From assembly GCF_964355755.1 (NCBI RefSeq), contig NC_092678.1, positions 19,380,922 through 19,440,921 of the forward strand: DNA of 60,000 bases, given 5' to 3'. The DNA is from Antedon mediterranea (lineage: Eukaryota; Echinodermata; Crinoidea; Comatulida; Antedonidae). The position numbers and the translations under genes are program-made. The notes under the pieces were generated by a model. It was not told the DNA's origin. It saw only the letters and a list, made by a program, of their open reading frames with translations, and did no database searches. Every line of letters begins with the position of its first letter. Positions within the stretch are counted from its first letter, which is position 1. Shown here in pieces: positions 50,301 through 59,158 of the stretch.

Positions 50301-50561
50301 CTGTGTTTTGTTACTATGTATATGTTTTGACGAAAAAAATGAAATGAACTGAATTTTATCATCATTATATTTCATGAGAATGGGCCTGTTAATTGTAATA
50401 TTTATGATTTCATAATTTTATAAAAAAGTTTGAAAATTATTTTTTCTCAAAATAATATCTAGAAGTTTTTTCTTTTTTCGTTTAAACTATAAACTCTGAT
50501 AGTAATAGAAGGTTAATTAATCTGTTTGATTTGAAATAAAATAAAAAACATACCATGCCAT
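29325..50561 (-). CDS. ROCO-family protein: ankyrin-Roc-COR-tandem DED (about 23 exons, about 1066 aa)
   Basis: Predicted multidomain GTPase of the ROCO type. Exons in transcript order: 50561-50554, 50167-50074, 49417-49310, 49091-48987, 45839-45755, 44898-44806, 43141-42982, 42683-42598, 42264-42206, 41899-41797, 41040-40883, 36565-36476, 36283-36104, 35982-35731, 35110-34916, 32902-32708, 32465-32163, 32070-31999, 30995-30779, 30427-30401, 30237-29689, 29555-29511, 29434-29426, then a stop at 29325-29327. Phases agree throughout (3201 nt). Domains: ankyrin repeats about residues 5-135 (DGNTPLH, EGNTPV), Roc GTPase with P-loop GQEGVGKT (201-208), WDHGGQ (340-345) and GTHKG (427-431), COR about 528-758 (FLYDLGEIVY, LDPMQLVEI, LLHNHAALYF), a CILCDVC cysteine cluster, and two DED-like folds about 868-1045. 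The start has A at -3 and G at +4. The 3' end is uncertain: without splicing at 29689 the frame stops at 29657, and an ATTAAA lies near 29461-29466. A role in immune or death signalling is inference from the architecture. Confidence 0.85.
29689..30237 (-). other. Tandem death-effector-domain exon of the ROCO gene
   Basis: A single 549-nt exon encodes two helical bundles. The first (FRQLLHDTSEWF, MLKVLYKDHM, VWDLLQFLRASGNL, NLTLLYDTIK) follows the spacing of FADD, caspase-8 and FLIP death effector domains. The second (FRQKIYQLGLEIRKDD, ARLFNEKPTL, DFEHRGIIDKD) is more divergent. The C-terminal RxDL motif of classical DEDs is not obvious in either. Pairing of two DEDs recalls caspase-8 and FLIP; placed at the end of a Roc-COR protein it suggests recruitment of death-fold adaptors. 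Assignment is from pattern, not from a profile search. Confidence 0.75.
31150..31900 (+). pseudogene. Degenerate Penelope-like retroelement
   Basis: Broken frames on the plus strand show AKIHKEGRKCRPI, ILSPLVGSTQHHFKNSKHLA, FGAAMGRPVSSIVANLYLEF (reverse-transcriptase core) and YEIPCTN followed by HIYI, which recalls the start of a GIY-YIG endonuclease. Stops and frameshifts throughout; the catalytic YxDD is lost. In a ROCO intron, antisense to the gene. Confidence 0.75.
33040..34410 (-). pseudogene. 5'-truncated LINE with broken reverse-transcriptase C-terminus
   Basis: The minus strand encodes TYKYLGMHISRHLKDT, then ITYACSIWFCESK, KAPRYVAKEALYGELGWPS and MAWNTRNDIYNI in different frames, a CR1/RTE-type RT C-terminal region with at least two frame breaks. 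The 3' end is a (TTCAG)n tail (plus-strand TGAACTGAACTGAACTTTTA). Same orientation as the ROCO gene, in the intron between exons 34916-35110 and 32708-32902. Confidence 0.8.
36925..37392 (-). mobile_element. tRNA-Ser/Leu-like SINE split by a later insertion
   Basis: Read on the minus strand: TCGTCATGGCCGAGCGGTTA (A box, class II tRNA-like) and, beyond an insertion, GGGTTCGAGGCTC (B box), then a body with GTGCACTTTAAAGAACC and TTTCGAGACGAGTAGGGG. The insertion (about 37127-37341) is flanked by 12-bp duplications TACATAATTACG. Confidence 0.75.
37127..37341. mobile_element. Short element with 12-bp target duplication
   Basis: About 215 bp bounded by TACATAATTACG on both sides. Its ends contain AAATAAATAAAGGTTAACCT and, inverted, AGTTAACCTTTATTTATTTA. 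The interior GAACAAGGCTACTGAAAGTA... CTGAAACGT resembles a segment at about 8130-8165 (GAACAAGGCTGCCGCCGATG ... CCGAAACGT), so the family recurs in the window. Confidence 0.6.
38270..39540. repeat. 84-bp satellite with GTCCGTTA/TAACGGAC hairpin, about 14 copies
   Basis: Units of about 83-87 bp each contain the inverted repeat GTCCGTTA ... TAACGGAC separated by about 10 nt, plus TCATTCAATACTATC and GGAATGATGCTATACTCT. Because most units are a multiple of 3, a 240-codon open frame (38144-38866) arises; it is a by-product of the period. Related single units lie at 40580-40680. Confidence 0.9.
39708..40110. repeat. Direct duplication, about 240 bp offset
   Basis: TTGTTAATGTACAGTTTTTT, AACATGACACCCTTGCAGCA and AATAACGTGACGTCATATCG occur in the same order in two copies starting near 39708 and 39946. 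Confidence 0.85.
42598..43141 (-). other. Roc GTPase P-loop and switch exons of the ROCO gene
   Basis: Exons 43141-42982 and 42683-42598. The first encodes a beta strand and Walker A loop (LKVVGQEGVGKTCLINAC). The second encodes EEHKVTDGIAVIRTVSTTW, which fits the switch I region of Ras-like Roc domains. The exon at 41040-40883 supplies the G3 motif WDHGGQ followed by a helix, and 36283-36104 the G4 region TILIVGTHKG. Linker exons 42264-42206 and 41899-41797 add a Lys-rich and a very acidic, Asp-rich loop between G2 and G3, unusually long for a Roc domain. Confidence 0.85.
43238..44455. mobile_element. Inverted-repeat element in a ROCO intron
   Basis: Left end AAAGCCAGACCTTGATTTA and right end TAAATCAAGGTCTGTAAAGCC are inverted copies. 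Next to the left end lie two strong hairpins (43275-43308, arms AATGGCTCTCCTCAA; 43331-43357, arms CACAGGCCCA); near the right end GGCGCTCC/GGAGCGCC pairs occur. 43960-44200 holds a two-copy direct repeat of about 120 bp. No transposase. Confidence 0.65.
45280..45452 (+). mobile_element. LINE 3' UTR remnant
   Basis: Contains GGGTCTACTATCGCAAGCCC and ends GATGAATAAAGAGATTGATT TGATTT, a common shape of CR1/L2-type 3' ends with a short repetitive tail. Intronic, antisense to the ROCO gene. Confidence 0.6.
46487..48641. mobile_element. PIF/Harbinger-like non-autonomous element with nested repeat
   Basis: Termini GACCCCATTTACACTTACG and inverted CGTAAGTGTAAATGGGGTC are flanked by TAA on both sides, the 3-bp target preference of PIF/Harbinger. 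Inside, about 46764-48312 is a distinct nested sequence beginning ACTAGCAATTATACCCGCCC and ending CACTTATAATATAGAT, with modules such as CAACCCATAATCCCTCAGTG repeated at about 47100 and 47405. No transposase recognised. Located in the ROCO intron between exons 48987-49091 and 45755-45839. Confidence 0.65.
48720..49745 (-). repeat. Tandemly duplicated ankyrin exon with flanking intron
   Basis: A unit of about 330 bp, holding one ankyrin exon and adjacent intron, occurs at about 48856-49182, 49183-49520 and 49521-49745, with a partial intron-only copy at 48720-48815. Exons 48987-49091 and 49310-49417 are intact: CAG acceptor, DGNTPLH start, LQNK end, GT donor. The third at 49643-49730 keeps the donor and the IVTFLIQ part but has lost the acceptor and the DGNTP codons, so it is a decayed exon. 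The downstream shared intron text is highly similar among copies. Confidence 0.85.
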
Positions 50562-50599
50562 TTTCAAAAAACAGTGTCTTCATCTAACAATTATTTATA

Positions 50600-52060
50600 C
50601 CAAGCTTCTGCTTGGTGTAGTATAGTAGGTCTACACATTCTCTTCTGAAATATAAAAGGTAAACATTTAGTCTCCCCTAATAAACTATCTATCTAATTCA
50701 TCTGTGGGCATTTGTTCAATTTCAATTTTTATTTTATAAGTTATACCATATATAACATAAATGTTTCTGTTGTTTCTGATGCTGGCTCTTTTACTTTACC
50801 GTCTTAAATTGGTTTTTTTTGGTTATTTTATTTGTATCTACATTGAGATCAAGCTTCTGATACCCACAGCATTGTCATTATTTCAGTAACTTGCCTTTTG
50901 ATAATAATAGATGTTAAATTATTAGTTTAGAGCTACGTATCAAATTGTCTTGTCTGTTAAATTTTCTCTAACTCTGTATCCTGAGGTTTTAACTGTGTAG
51001 GCTTTTGTGAGACCACACTTACAAATAATTTTCATATCTATAATTTATGTTTTGAGGTTATTAACTGCATAGGCCTGTCAGCTTTTGTGAGACGAACCAC
51101 ACTTACAAAAAATTCATAATTTTTGTCAAAACAATACAATAAATACTATTCATTTAGGGGGAAAATGGCAAAATCAGCACTGTGGTCATGTTACATGAGT
51201 TGTCAAACCAATGTAGACTAGCTAGCAGTTTAATTTCTTTTTCTGCCTTAATATGTGGTATACTTTACATGGGCAAGTATAATAATAATAAAAGCGCAAT
51301 CTGATAAAAGTACTTTGACAAATTATTACAATAAAAACAAATTGTATCAAGAATAATATTCGGAACTATTTTACGGCCATTGATTTTGTTATAAATACAT
51401 ACATATATTATTACAAAAATGAAAGACGCTAAACAAAAATTGTGCGGTGTGAATTAGATGATGGGCGCAAACACTAGTAGAAATTGTATTAATGGTTTGT
51501 TTGTTCGTTATGGCAAAAGATATGGTACCGTATCTAGACTTCTAAAAACAAAGGTATGGTAATTATAGAGGGCGCTATGTAAGATAGATAAGGGGTGGGA
51601 GGTTTGATACTTGACGTCGTTTCTTTTAGTTTTTAATTTAAGAGATTATTTAGAGGGTTAGGTTTTTAATATTTAATAACGAGTTTTAATATTTAGGAAA
51701 GAGTTTTATATTTAGGTACGAGTTTTAGGAATGCAATTTATAATTACTGTACCTTCCATTACAATAGTTTTAGAAATATGGATACAGTACCGTATCTTTA
51801 GCCACGGCATTGTTCCTGTTAGACAATTTGTTATCAGATACGGTAATCTTAAACCTTAGATTTAATATAATTAACATTGTATTCTAATGTTCAACAAGAT
51901 AATAATAAAATAGAAAGCAGCAGTTTATCACTCTTTGTTGGTACTATAGTCTATTATTACTGGCAGAGATGCCCTGCCATGTCTATAAAAGACTTTATTA
52001 TTACCATTAAATTTGTTAATTAATGCTATATTTTACACACTGCACCTACACATATTAGGC
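50600..52060. other. AT-rich region upstream of the ROCO gene
   Basis: No conserved coding sequence seen. It should contain the ROCO promoter and 5' UTR, but no distinctive motif lets me place it. A LINE-tail-like GACTTTATTATTACC lies near 51990. Confidence 0.45.
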
Positions 52061-52064
52061 CTAC

Positions 52065-53281
52065 TGTAATTAATATATTATATAGAGAATACGTCTGTCG
52101 TGTCTTTTATTATGCAACTAATTACGTATGGTTTTAGGATATTATATATAGATAACATGCAGTTTTAAATCAATCTACCAGCCTACAGTAGAACTTTGAT
52201 GTACAATGATAGATGTGAGAATAATAATGTATGGATGATAATAAAGGTGGACACGATTCTCAAAGTGGTAATCTGCACTGATATTTAAACATTTAGATTT
52301 ACGAACGGCATATGAATGTGAGACACTGAGTTGCACTTACTTAATTATTTACATTAAATGATTATTATAAATGAAGAAATAAAAGATATTCAAATTAAAA
52401 TCTATAGTATCGCCGACGTATATACGTAAATTATATATGAATCAAACTGTCAAATTATAGAAAAGGTACTTTATTCGGAATTATTATGGATAAGCAAGCC
52501 TGTGAGCTACAGCGATTTTAATTACTTTTGCTTATCCTTGCTTTCTTATATTTCCACGTGTCTTGATTTGGTTACCTATGTTTTAAATGTATTTCGATTT
52601 TAAAGGCTAAATAAAGAATGAATGAATGAACATGATCTCATAATCGCGTCGAGCATATACAGCTCATTGGTGGATCGTTTCACAAAAACACGTGCAGGAG
52701 GCCTATAGACGTTTCAAATGTATGGTTATTAGTAATATTAGACGTCATCTTTACCTCGCCATGGACAACGGTCGTACGTGTTTTGTCCACGGTTTGACAC
52801 ACTAACAAGTGCGTGTTTTTTAAAAAGGGGAAAACCCCGTCAGCAAAATAACGTATTGTTAGAGGAAACAGCTGCACTATCATAGAAGGCGCATCTCCAA
52901 TATGGCTTATTCGGGGGTTTATTTCAGTAACTTGCCTTTTAAACATCCGCATATAATGATCATTTTACTAAAAACTATTTTAAACATTAGAAATAAAAAT
53001 ATATACATGTGATTTGCCTCAACAATAATCATTATACACTTAATATTATCGTACATAACGGATAGAAATAAAAAATAAGGTGATCAAATAGTATGTTGTT
53101 AACGACATGGATATGATATAATCTGCCACAGTATGCATAAGTATAAAAATGGATACTCTGGCTTTACGGGCTATATTATAAAATGTATTGTTTTTAAATA
53201 AATTGTTCTTTTTTACGTAATTGTTTGCATAATAAAAGACACGACAGACGTATATTCTCTATATAATATATTAATTACAGT
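52065..53281. mobile_element. 1.2-kb element with about 68-bp terminal inverted repeats, TA target
   Basis: Left CTGTAATTAATATATTATAT and the inverted right end match for about 68 bp through CGTCTGTCGTGTCTTTTATT and ATTACGTA, with a 2-bp indel. TA flanks both ends, as in Tc1/mariner-type insertions. The interior holds a LINE-like tail (AATAAAGAATGAATGAATGA near 52610) and a segment 52790-52965 that recurs at 59515-59690. No transposase recognised. Confidence 0.75.
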
Positions 53282-53861
53282 ACATATAAATAGAGGTAAA
53301 TTATTATATGCCTAATATAACATTATGCCTAATATAATATTTAAACGCGTTTCGAAATGGCCATTTTGAAAAGACACAGTCCTTCTCCGAGACCTGTGAA
53401 ATACAACAACAAAAAATAATTTAATGATTGATAATAAATATTTATTAACCAAGTAAAAAATATCAACATAAATAATCTAGTTCCTAAAAAATATCAATTA
53501 AATCTATATAAACGAAAAATGTATATCCCGCTCTAGCCTAGCATGCATCCCACTCGATCCATACAAAATAGCGCGACCGATTTCAAAGGCGACCGATATA
53601 ATCAAAAGTATAGCTCTAGCGGCGCGCCATACAAAATACCGGAAGTTGATTTTATCGCGACCGATTTCAAACGCGACCGATTTCAAGCGCGACCGATTTC
53701 ATCTGACAGTGACACCATGAATAGCAGCATGATAGCAGATGAGTCAGGCCTACCTACTAACTTAACTAGGCCTAGCTAGGCTAGGCCAAGCCCTAGCAAG
53801 GTCTGGCCATAGCTAGGCCTACTACTACTAACTAGGTAGGCCTACTACTCCTAGGGATTAC

Positions 53862-55842
53862 GGTCGAAGCGGCCGCCAACTAAAGCGGCCGCTAGTTCAA
53901 TAACGGTAATCTGTATGGAACGCCGTGTGCGCTTTGATTGTCGTTGTTTTGTAATCTTTGATTGTCATTGTTTCGACAGGTTTTCTTTACCTCGGACGTA
54001 AATAACAATCTACATTATTATGTAACTTATTCTCTTTTTTTTTACAGATTGAATGTGATACGCGTACGTTCTTTTAAACGAAATGGCGAATCGATGATTA
54101 CTTATTTTAACTGTTCTAAATGATATGTTTAATAAAGTCTATAAAATACATTGTGGTGTTTATATTGTATATTATTATTAATATAATATAATAATAAGCC
54201 AATTATTAAGAATTATATATAAATAAACCAATCAATAAAGTATATCAAAATATATAAATATATTAATAATTAAAAATATTTGTTATTTTATATTAATTAA
54301 TTAGTAAAGTAACTAGTAGTGTTCGCAATCATAATTTAATTACAATAACATGATGACAGCAATTTATTTAATATTCTACACTATTTTATTACTTCAGATA
54401 TTTAAATATTGATCAATTGAAAATGAGTTTTAAATACTAAAATAAGATGAAAGTGTCTGTTTGATACGGTAATTAATTACGCGAATTTCTTCTAATAACT
54501 CGACTGACGGCCAGCAATAGTGCTGCTGCACATTTGGTGCGCGTCTGTAAAGATTCAATAGTATGTAAATGAGATATAAAGATTCGGCAATACCGTACGT
54601 AAATTATTAATGCAATACTGTATAAAGATTCGATAGTATGTAAAAATGAGATATAAAGATTCGGCAATACCGTACGTAAATTATTATTGCAATACTGTAT
54701 AAAGATTCAATAGTATGTAAACGAGATATAAAGATTTGGCAATACCGTATACGTAAATTATTAATGCAATACTGTATAAAGATTCGATAGTATATAAACG
54801 AGATATAAATATTCGGCAATACCGTATGTAAATTATTATTGCAATACTGTATAAAGATTCAATAGTATGTAAATGAGATATAAAGATTCGGCAATACCGT
54901 ACGTAAATTATTAATGCAATACTGTATAAAATTCGATAGTATGTAAATGAGATATTAATATTCGGCAATACCGTACGTAAATTATTATTGCAATACTGTA
55001 TAAAATTCGATAGTTAAATGTAAATGAGATATAAATATTCGGCAATACCGTACGTAAATTATTATTGCAATACTGTATAAAGATTCAATAGTATGTAAAC
55101 GAGATATAAAGATTTGGCAATACCGTATACGTAAATTATTAATGCAATACTGTATAAAGATTCGATAGTATATAAACGAGATATAAATATTCGGCAATAC
55201 CGTATGTAAATTATTATTGCAATACTGTATAAAGATTCAATAGTATGTAAATGAGATATAAAGATTCGGCAATACCGTACGTAAATTATTAATGCAATAC
55301 TGTATAAAATTCGATAGTATGTAAATGAGATATTAATATTCGGCAATACCGTACGTAAATTATTATTGCAATACTGTATAAAATTCGATAGTTAAATGTA
55401 AATGAGATATAAATATTCGGCAATACCGTACGTAAATTATTATTGCAATACTGTATAAAATTTGATAGTTTAGTTAAATGTAAATGAGATATAAATATTC
55501 GGCAATACCGTATGTAAATTATTATTGCAAGACTGTATAAAATTTGATAGTATGTAAACGAGATATAAATATTCGGCAATACCGTATACGTAAATTATTA
55601 TTGCAATACTACTGTATAAGGATCCAATAGTATGTAAACGAGATATAAAGATTCGGCAAAATATATTTCGATAGAGGCCTATGTATTAGTTAATAGTAAA
55701 TACAAATAAAATATACATTGATTTATCAGCAAGCAGGCAAACTTAAATCAACAATCACAATCAAAGATTAAAGCGCACATGGCGTTCCATACAAATGACG
55801 ATATTAAACTGGCGGCCGCTTTGGTTGGCGGCCGCTTCGACC
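53862..55842. mobile_element. 2-kb element: GCGGCCGC-bearing inverted repeats around a 75-bp satellite
   Basis: Inverted ends GGTCGAAGCGGCCGCCAAC are followed by a second AAAGCGGCCGC, TGTATGGAACGCC and GTGCGCTTT, matching for about 100 bp. Each end has two NotI-type GCGGCCGC palindromes, rare in DNA this AT-rich. TA lies just outside both ends if one extra C/T belongs to the element. The interior is the array 54545-55660. No transposase. Confidence 0.8.
54545..55660. repeat. 75-bp satellite, about 14 copies, with a 378-bp duplication
   Basis: Units contain GATTCGGCAATACCGTACGT, AAATTATTATTGCAATACTG and AGATTCAATAGTATGTAAA. The block about 54684-54968 is repeated almost unchanged at 55062-55346, an offset of 378 bp or five units, showing recent segmental expansion. 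Open frames here are by-products of the repeat. Confidence 0.9.
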
Positions 55843-56303
55843 ATACTCCCCTCTCCCTACTACTAGCCCTACCTAGCTAGGCCTAGTAGTAGGCTAGGCT
55901 TATTGGAGGCTAGATTGTCGCGCACCATACAAATACCAAAATAAATAAACCAATATTATTATTATTTAGGCTAGGCCTAGCTAGACCTGATGATAGGCCT
56001 ACCCTAGGCCTAGATCATTTAACTACCTACGGTACTACGTATATGGAGTTTGTCTTTCTTCTTGACCAGAATGTTTTTCTTTGATTCATATGTGGGGCGG
56101 GTGTATTTCAGATTGGACGTCAGTGGGAGCGGTATAGAAGGCCGGCCGGAAGCAAAGATAGTTATCTTAAAATAAAATCACATGCGATGCGCGTCGAATG
56201 ATCAGCAGGGAGAGGAGGAGAGAGTGTAGTGGTGGAGGAGGGAGAGAGTAGCACATGCTCGCAATTTGAATTTGGTATGTTTTATATACCTGACCTCTGA
56301 CCT

Positions 56304-57270
56304 GCATCATGCAAGAAAGGTGACTACTTCTTTGCATGCAGCTAAAGTAAAATGACGTCACGTTAAAGCGTGTCGTCACAGAGTCTCATGCATATGCAAA
56401 AGGTATGTTTGTCTCTGCTTGTACCAATAAGCGCGTAGCGGCGCTATACAATCTTTGATTTTACAAAATGTTTTCAGTGATAAATGATGGTGCGATCTGC
56501 GATCGGTGGTACGGAAAATAAAATTATTCCGATATTGTTCCTGATAACAAAGAAGCAGATTAAATATAGTTGTTTATTTGACCCATTTGGCTTAGATGCC
56601 TATGCCTAGAAAGATTTTCTATGATACTACCTACTCACTAGCGGCCTAACTAAAGTAAAATACAGTATATTTGAGTAGTAGTTTATTAGTACACTACACA
56701 CTATCAGGCCATCCATATCCTCCTTCATCGTTACCGCGTGGCATCGTGCAGATGTACACTAACCCAGCACGTGCAGATGTACACTAACCCAGCATAATGC
56801 TGGGTTAGTGTACATCTGCACGATGCCACGGCTAACTACACTTCCCACCCACCCTTCCTAGAGGTATGCACTGCGCTACCACTAGGCCTAGCCTATTTCG
56901 GATCTCATGTCTTGCAACATCTGAAAATACATAATGTACTAATAGTAATACTGTACATTATTGTTATTATTTTTTATTCGCACTGGAAGTATCTAGGCTT
57001 TCCTGTTATGTTAAAATTAAATATATTATTTATTATCCTCAGCAGTGAAAACAATTATATTATAATTATATATGCCGTGATTTTAATTGTTAAAAATATG
57101 ATCGTCAGTCGATGGCTCCGGAGTTTCGATAAATCTCGCGTCGCGCGTGGTGGAAAACACGCTCAGCAAGTTTGCTTCATTAATATGCATGACGACCCAC
57201 TTTAACGTGACGTCATTTTACTTTAGCTGCATGCGAAGAAGTAGTCACCTGCAAGAAAGAAGCATGCAAG
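56304..57270. mobile_element. Inverted-repeat element with TGACGTCA in both arms
   Basis: Arms 56304-56385 and 57187-57270 match in inverse order: GGTGACTACTTCTTTGCATG, CAGCTAAAGTAAAATGACGT, CACGTTAAAG. Each arm includes a full CRE-type TGACGTCA palindrome. The interior contains the palindrome at 56738. No transposase seen. Confidence 0.65.
56738..56828. repeat. Long near-perfect palindrome
   Basis: Arm GTGGCATCGTGCAGATGTAC ACTAACCCAGCA at the left is answered by the inverted arm ending 56828. An extra direct copy of the GTGCAGATGTACACTAACCC part sits between, so either copy can pair with the right arm. Centre near GCATAATGC. Confidence 0.85.
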
Positions 57271-58506
57271 CAAAGATATCACAAGAATGAGTAATCCGCG
57301 ATTTTTGCATGAGAAATTTGTAACAGAGAGCTCCAGTGAGTGATGCCCGCCCTCATAAGGGCGGATGTATACATACTAAATAAGACTTGATTTAATAGAC
57401 ATGATACATGTCACATTAAAGATTCAAGATTCAAGATTCAAGAAATTTTATTTGCCCATAAAAATGGAAATTCACTTTGCTTGGTAGATTAAAACAACAA
57501 TATTGCAACAATTTAAAAACGTGCAGTATTATAACAGATTAAAAATACAAGATAAAAAGTTAAAAATACTGTTAAAAATGTAAAACTATTAAAAATTGCA
57601 TTAACGTCTTACATTAGAATTAAAAATATGAATGCTATTTACAACGAAGGATTTTCTAGTTCTACAAAGATTTGCTCTTGGAGGTCGTAGCCTAATGCCT
57701 GATCTATTTAAGTTATAACAGTAATGTAACGGATGAGTGGGGTCTTTCATAATATTGTTTACTTTTTTTAGAATACTCTTTTCATAGATAAATGAACAAG
57801 GCGTAAGATCAGCTTTAAATAAAATTATGATGATAGTTTTTGCAATTGTAAACTATTTTATAATACATATTTATTAACAAACTAGTGTTTATTCACTTTT
57901 ACAGACAATTATTTACTAACATGCTAAGTTAGTTCACAAAAAAGGCCTAACACAGCAACACCAAAAATCAACGAATATTACTCAGCACGGCCTATTCTTT
58001 ACCATTGCCGTGTACTACTGTACGCTCGGTAAATTAAGTATTGTTTTAGGATATAAATTAGTATAAAACACATGTTATTAATAGGAGAAAATGTTAAATG
58101 TCATTAACATTTATTTGTTTTACCAGAAACAAGTAAAATATAGGAATATTATTAAACTATCCTTCGTGAAAACGCGTAAACACCAACACGCCCGGTCACG
58201 CTATCGTAGCGCCCGGTTGATAAATCAAACTGTTTATACGGCAGTTTTTACTAAATAAATTGCATAAAACGAACAATTAAATATTCAAATAGTATTTAAC
58301 ATGATGTTGGCATGTAGTTGATAACAATTTTATCATCGGAAAATACTCCGGTGGTCCAGCATTTGATTATTGAAACCTTCACAAAAAGTTGTATACATCC
58401 CAGATACATCCACACTTATGGCGGCGCCCTACCACATGGACAATATTACTGTTACAGGGAAAATCGCGGATTACTCATTCTTGTGATATATATTCTTTGA
58501 TGCAAG
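57267..58506. mobile_element. Second inverted-repeat segment enclosing a LINE end
   Basis: Arms 57267-57307 (CAAAGATATCACAAGAATGA, GTAATCCGCGATTTT) and 58461-58506 are inverted copies. The left arm abuts the element ending at 57270. Between them lies a LINE 3' end. Confidence 0.6.
57420..57830 (-). mobile_element. 5'-truncated LINE 3' end
   Basis: The minus strand reads ILKKVNNIMKDPTHPLHYCY and SGIRLRPPRANLCRTRKSF, the typical end of CR1/L2-type RT ORFs. The 3' tail is (TTGAATC)n, seen as AAGATTCAAGATTCAAGATT on plus. Confidence 0.75.
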
Positions 58507-58539
58507 GCTTTATGTGCTGCGGCTGCATGTCTGTAGAAA

Positions 58540-59158
58540 ATGAATAATCAACGACGGAGGATCGCGGATCATACACATGTTGTTACAAAGAAAGTTAAGA
58601 CAGAAGAAGCTTCTGTAACAAATTTTAGAGAAGTGCTCCGTCTTAAAACTGTTCAACCAGAACCAGACTATGGTAGGCCCTATTATAGCCTTGCCCTTTA
58701 TAGGCCTATATAGGGGATCCAGTCAAGTCGCCCCATCGCAAAGTCGCCCCATACAAAGTCGCCCAATACAAAGTCGCCCCATCGCAAAGTCGCCCCAAAA
58801 CAAAGTCGCCCCGGCACAGTCGCCCCATCGCAAAGTCGCCCCATTACAAAGTCGCCCCATCGCAAATTCGCCCCATCGCAAAGTCGCCCCAACGCAAAGT
58901 CGCCCCATCGCAAAGTCGCCCACGGTTTTAATCATATTGGTTGCGTTTGATATCGATTGCGTTGTTACTTTGGTCGCGCTAATGTCGTATACAGTATAAT
59001 GTTTATCCTATATACATAATTTGTGTTTTAATTTTTATTTTACAGGTTTTAATGGAGTGATGTGCTTTTTAAAAATCATTAAAAAAATAGTCCCTTGTTT
59101 GAAAGTTCTAAAAAGATTATCCCTGATTTATAGTTTCGAAAATGTTAATTTAATATGA
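58540..59158 (+). CDS. Possible small gene or first exon of an unknown gene
   Basis: An ATG at 58540 opens 44 codons of ordinary-looking protein (MNNQRRRIADHTHVV, VTKKVKTEEASV, NFREVLRLKTVQPEPDY) ending at a possible donor TATG|GTAGGC (58672/58673). It joins in phase to an acceptor TTTTACAG at 59045, giving exon 59046-59158 (GFNGVMCFLKIIKKIVPCLK ... stop), 81 aa in all. Another in-phase acceptor precedes about 59460, and later exons may lie outside the window. VKTE fits a sumoylation consensus. I do not recognise the family. It sits inside repeat-rich DNA and could belong to a mobile element. Confidence 0.3.

Noticed and set aside
54684-55346. Two identical 94-codon frames (RYCRIFISHLHTIESLYSI)
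   Set aside because: Translations of the 75-bp satellite and its 378-bp block duplication, not genes.
58670-58999. 109-codon frame rich in SRPIAKSPHRKVAP
   Set aside because: Direct translation of the AGTCGCCCC minisatellite; long frames also exist on the other strand over the same repeat.
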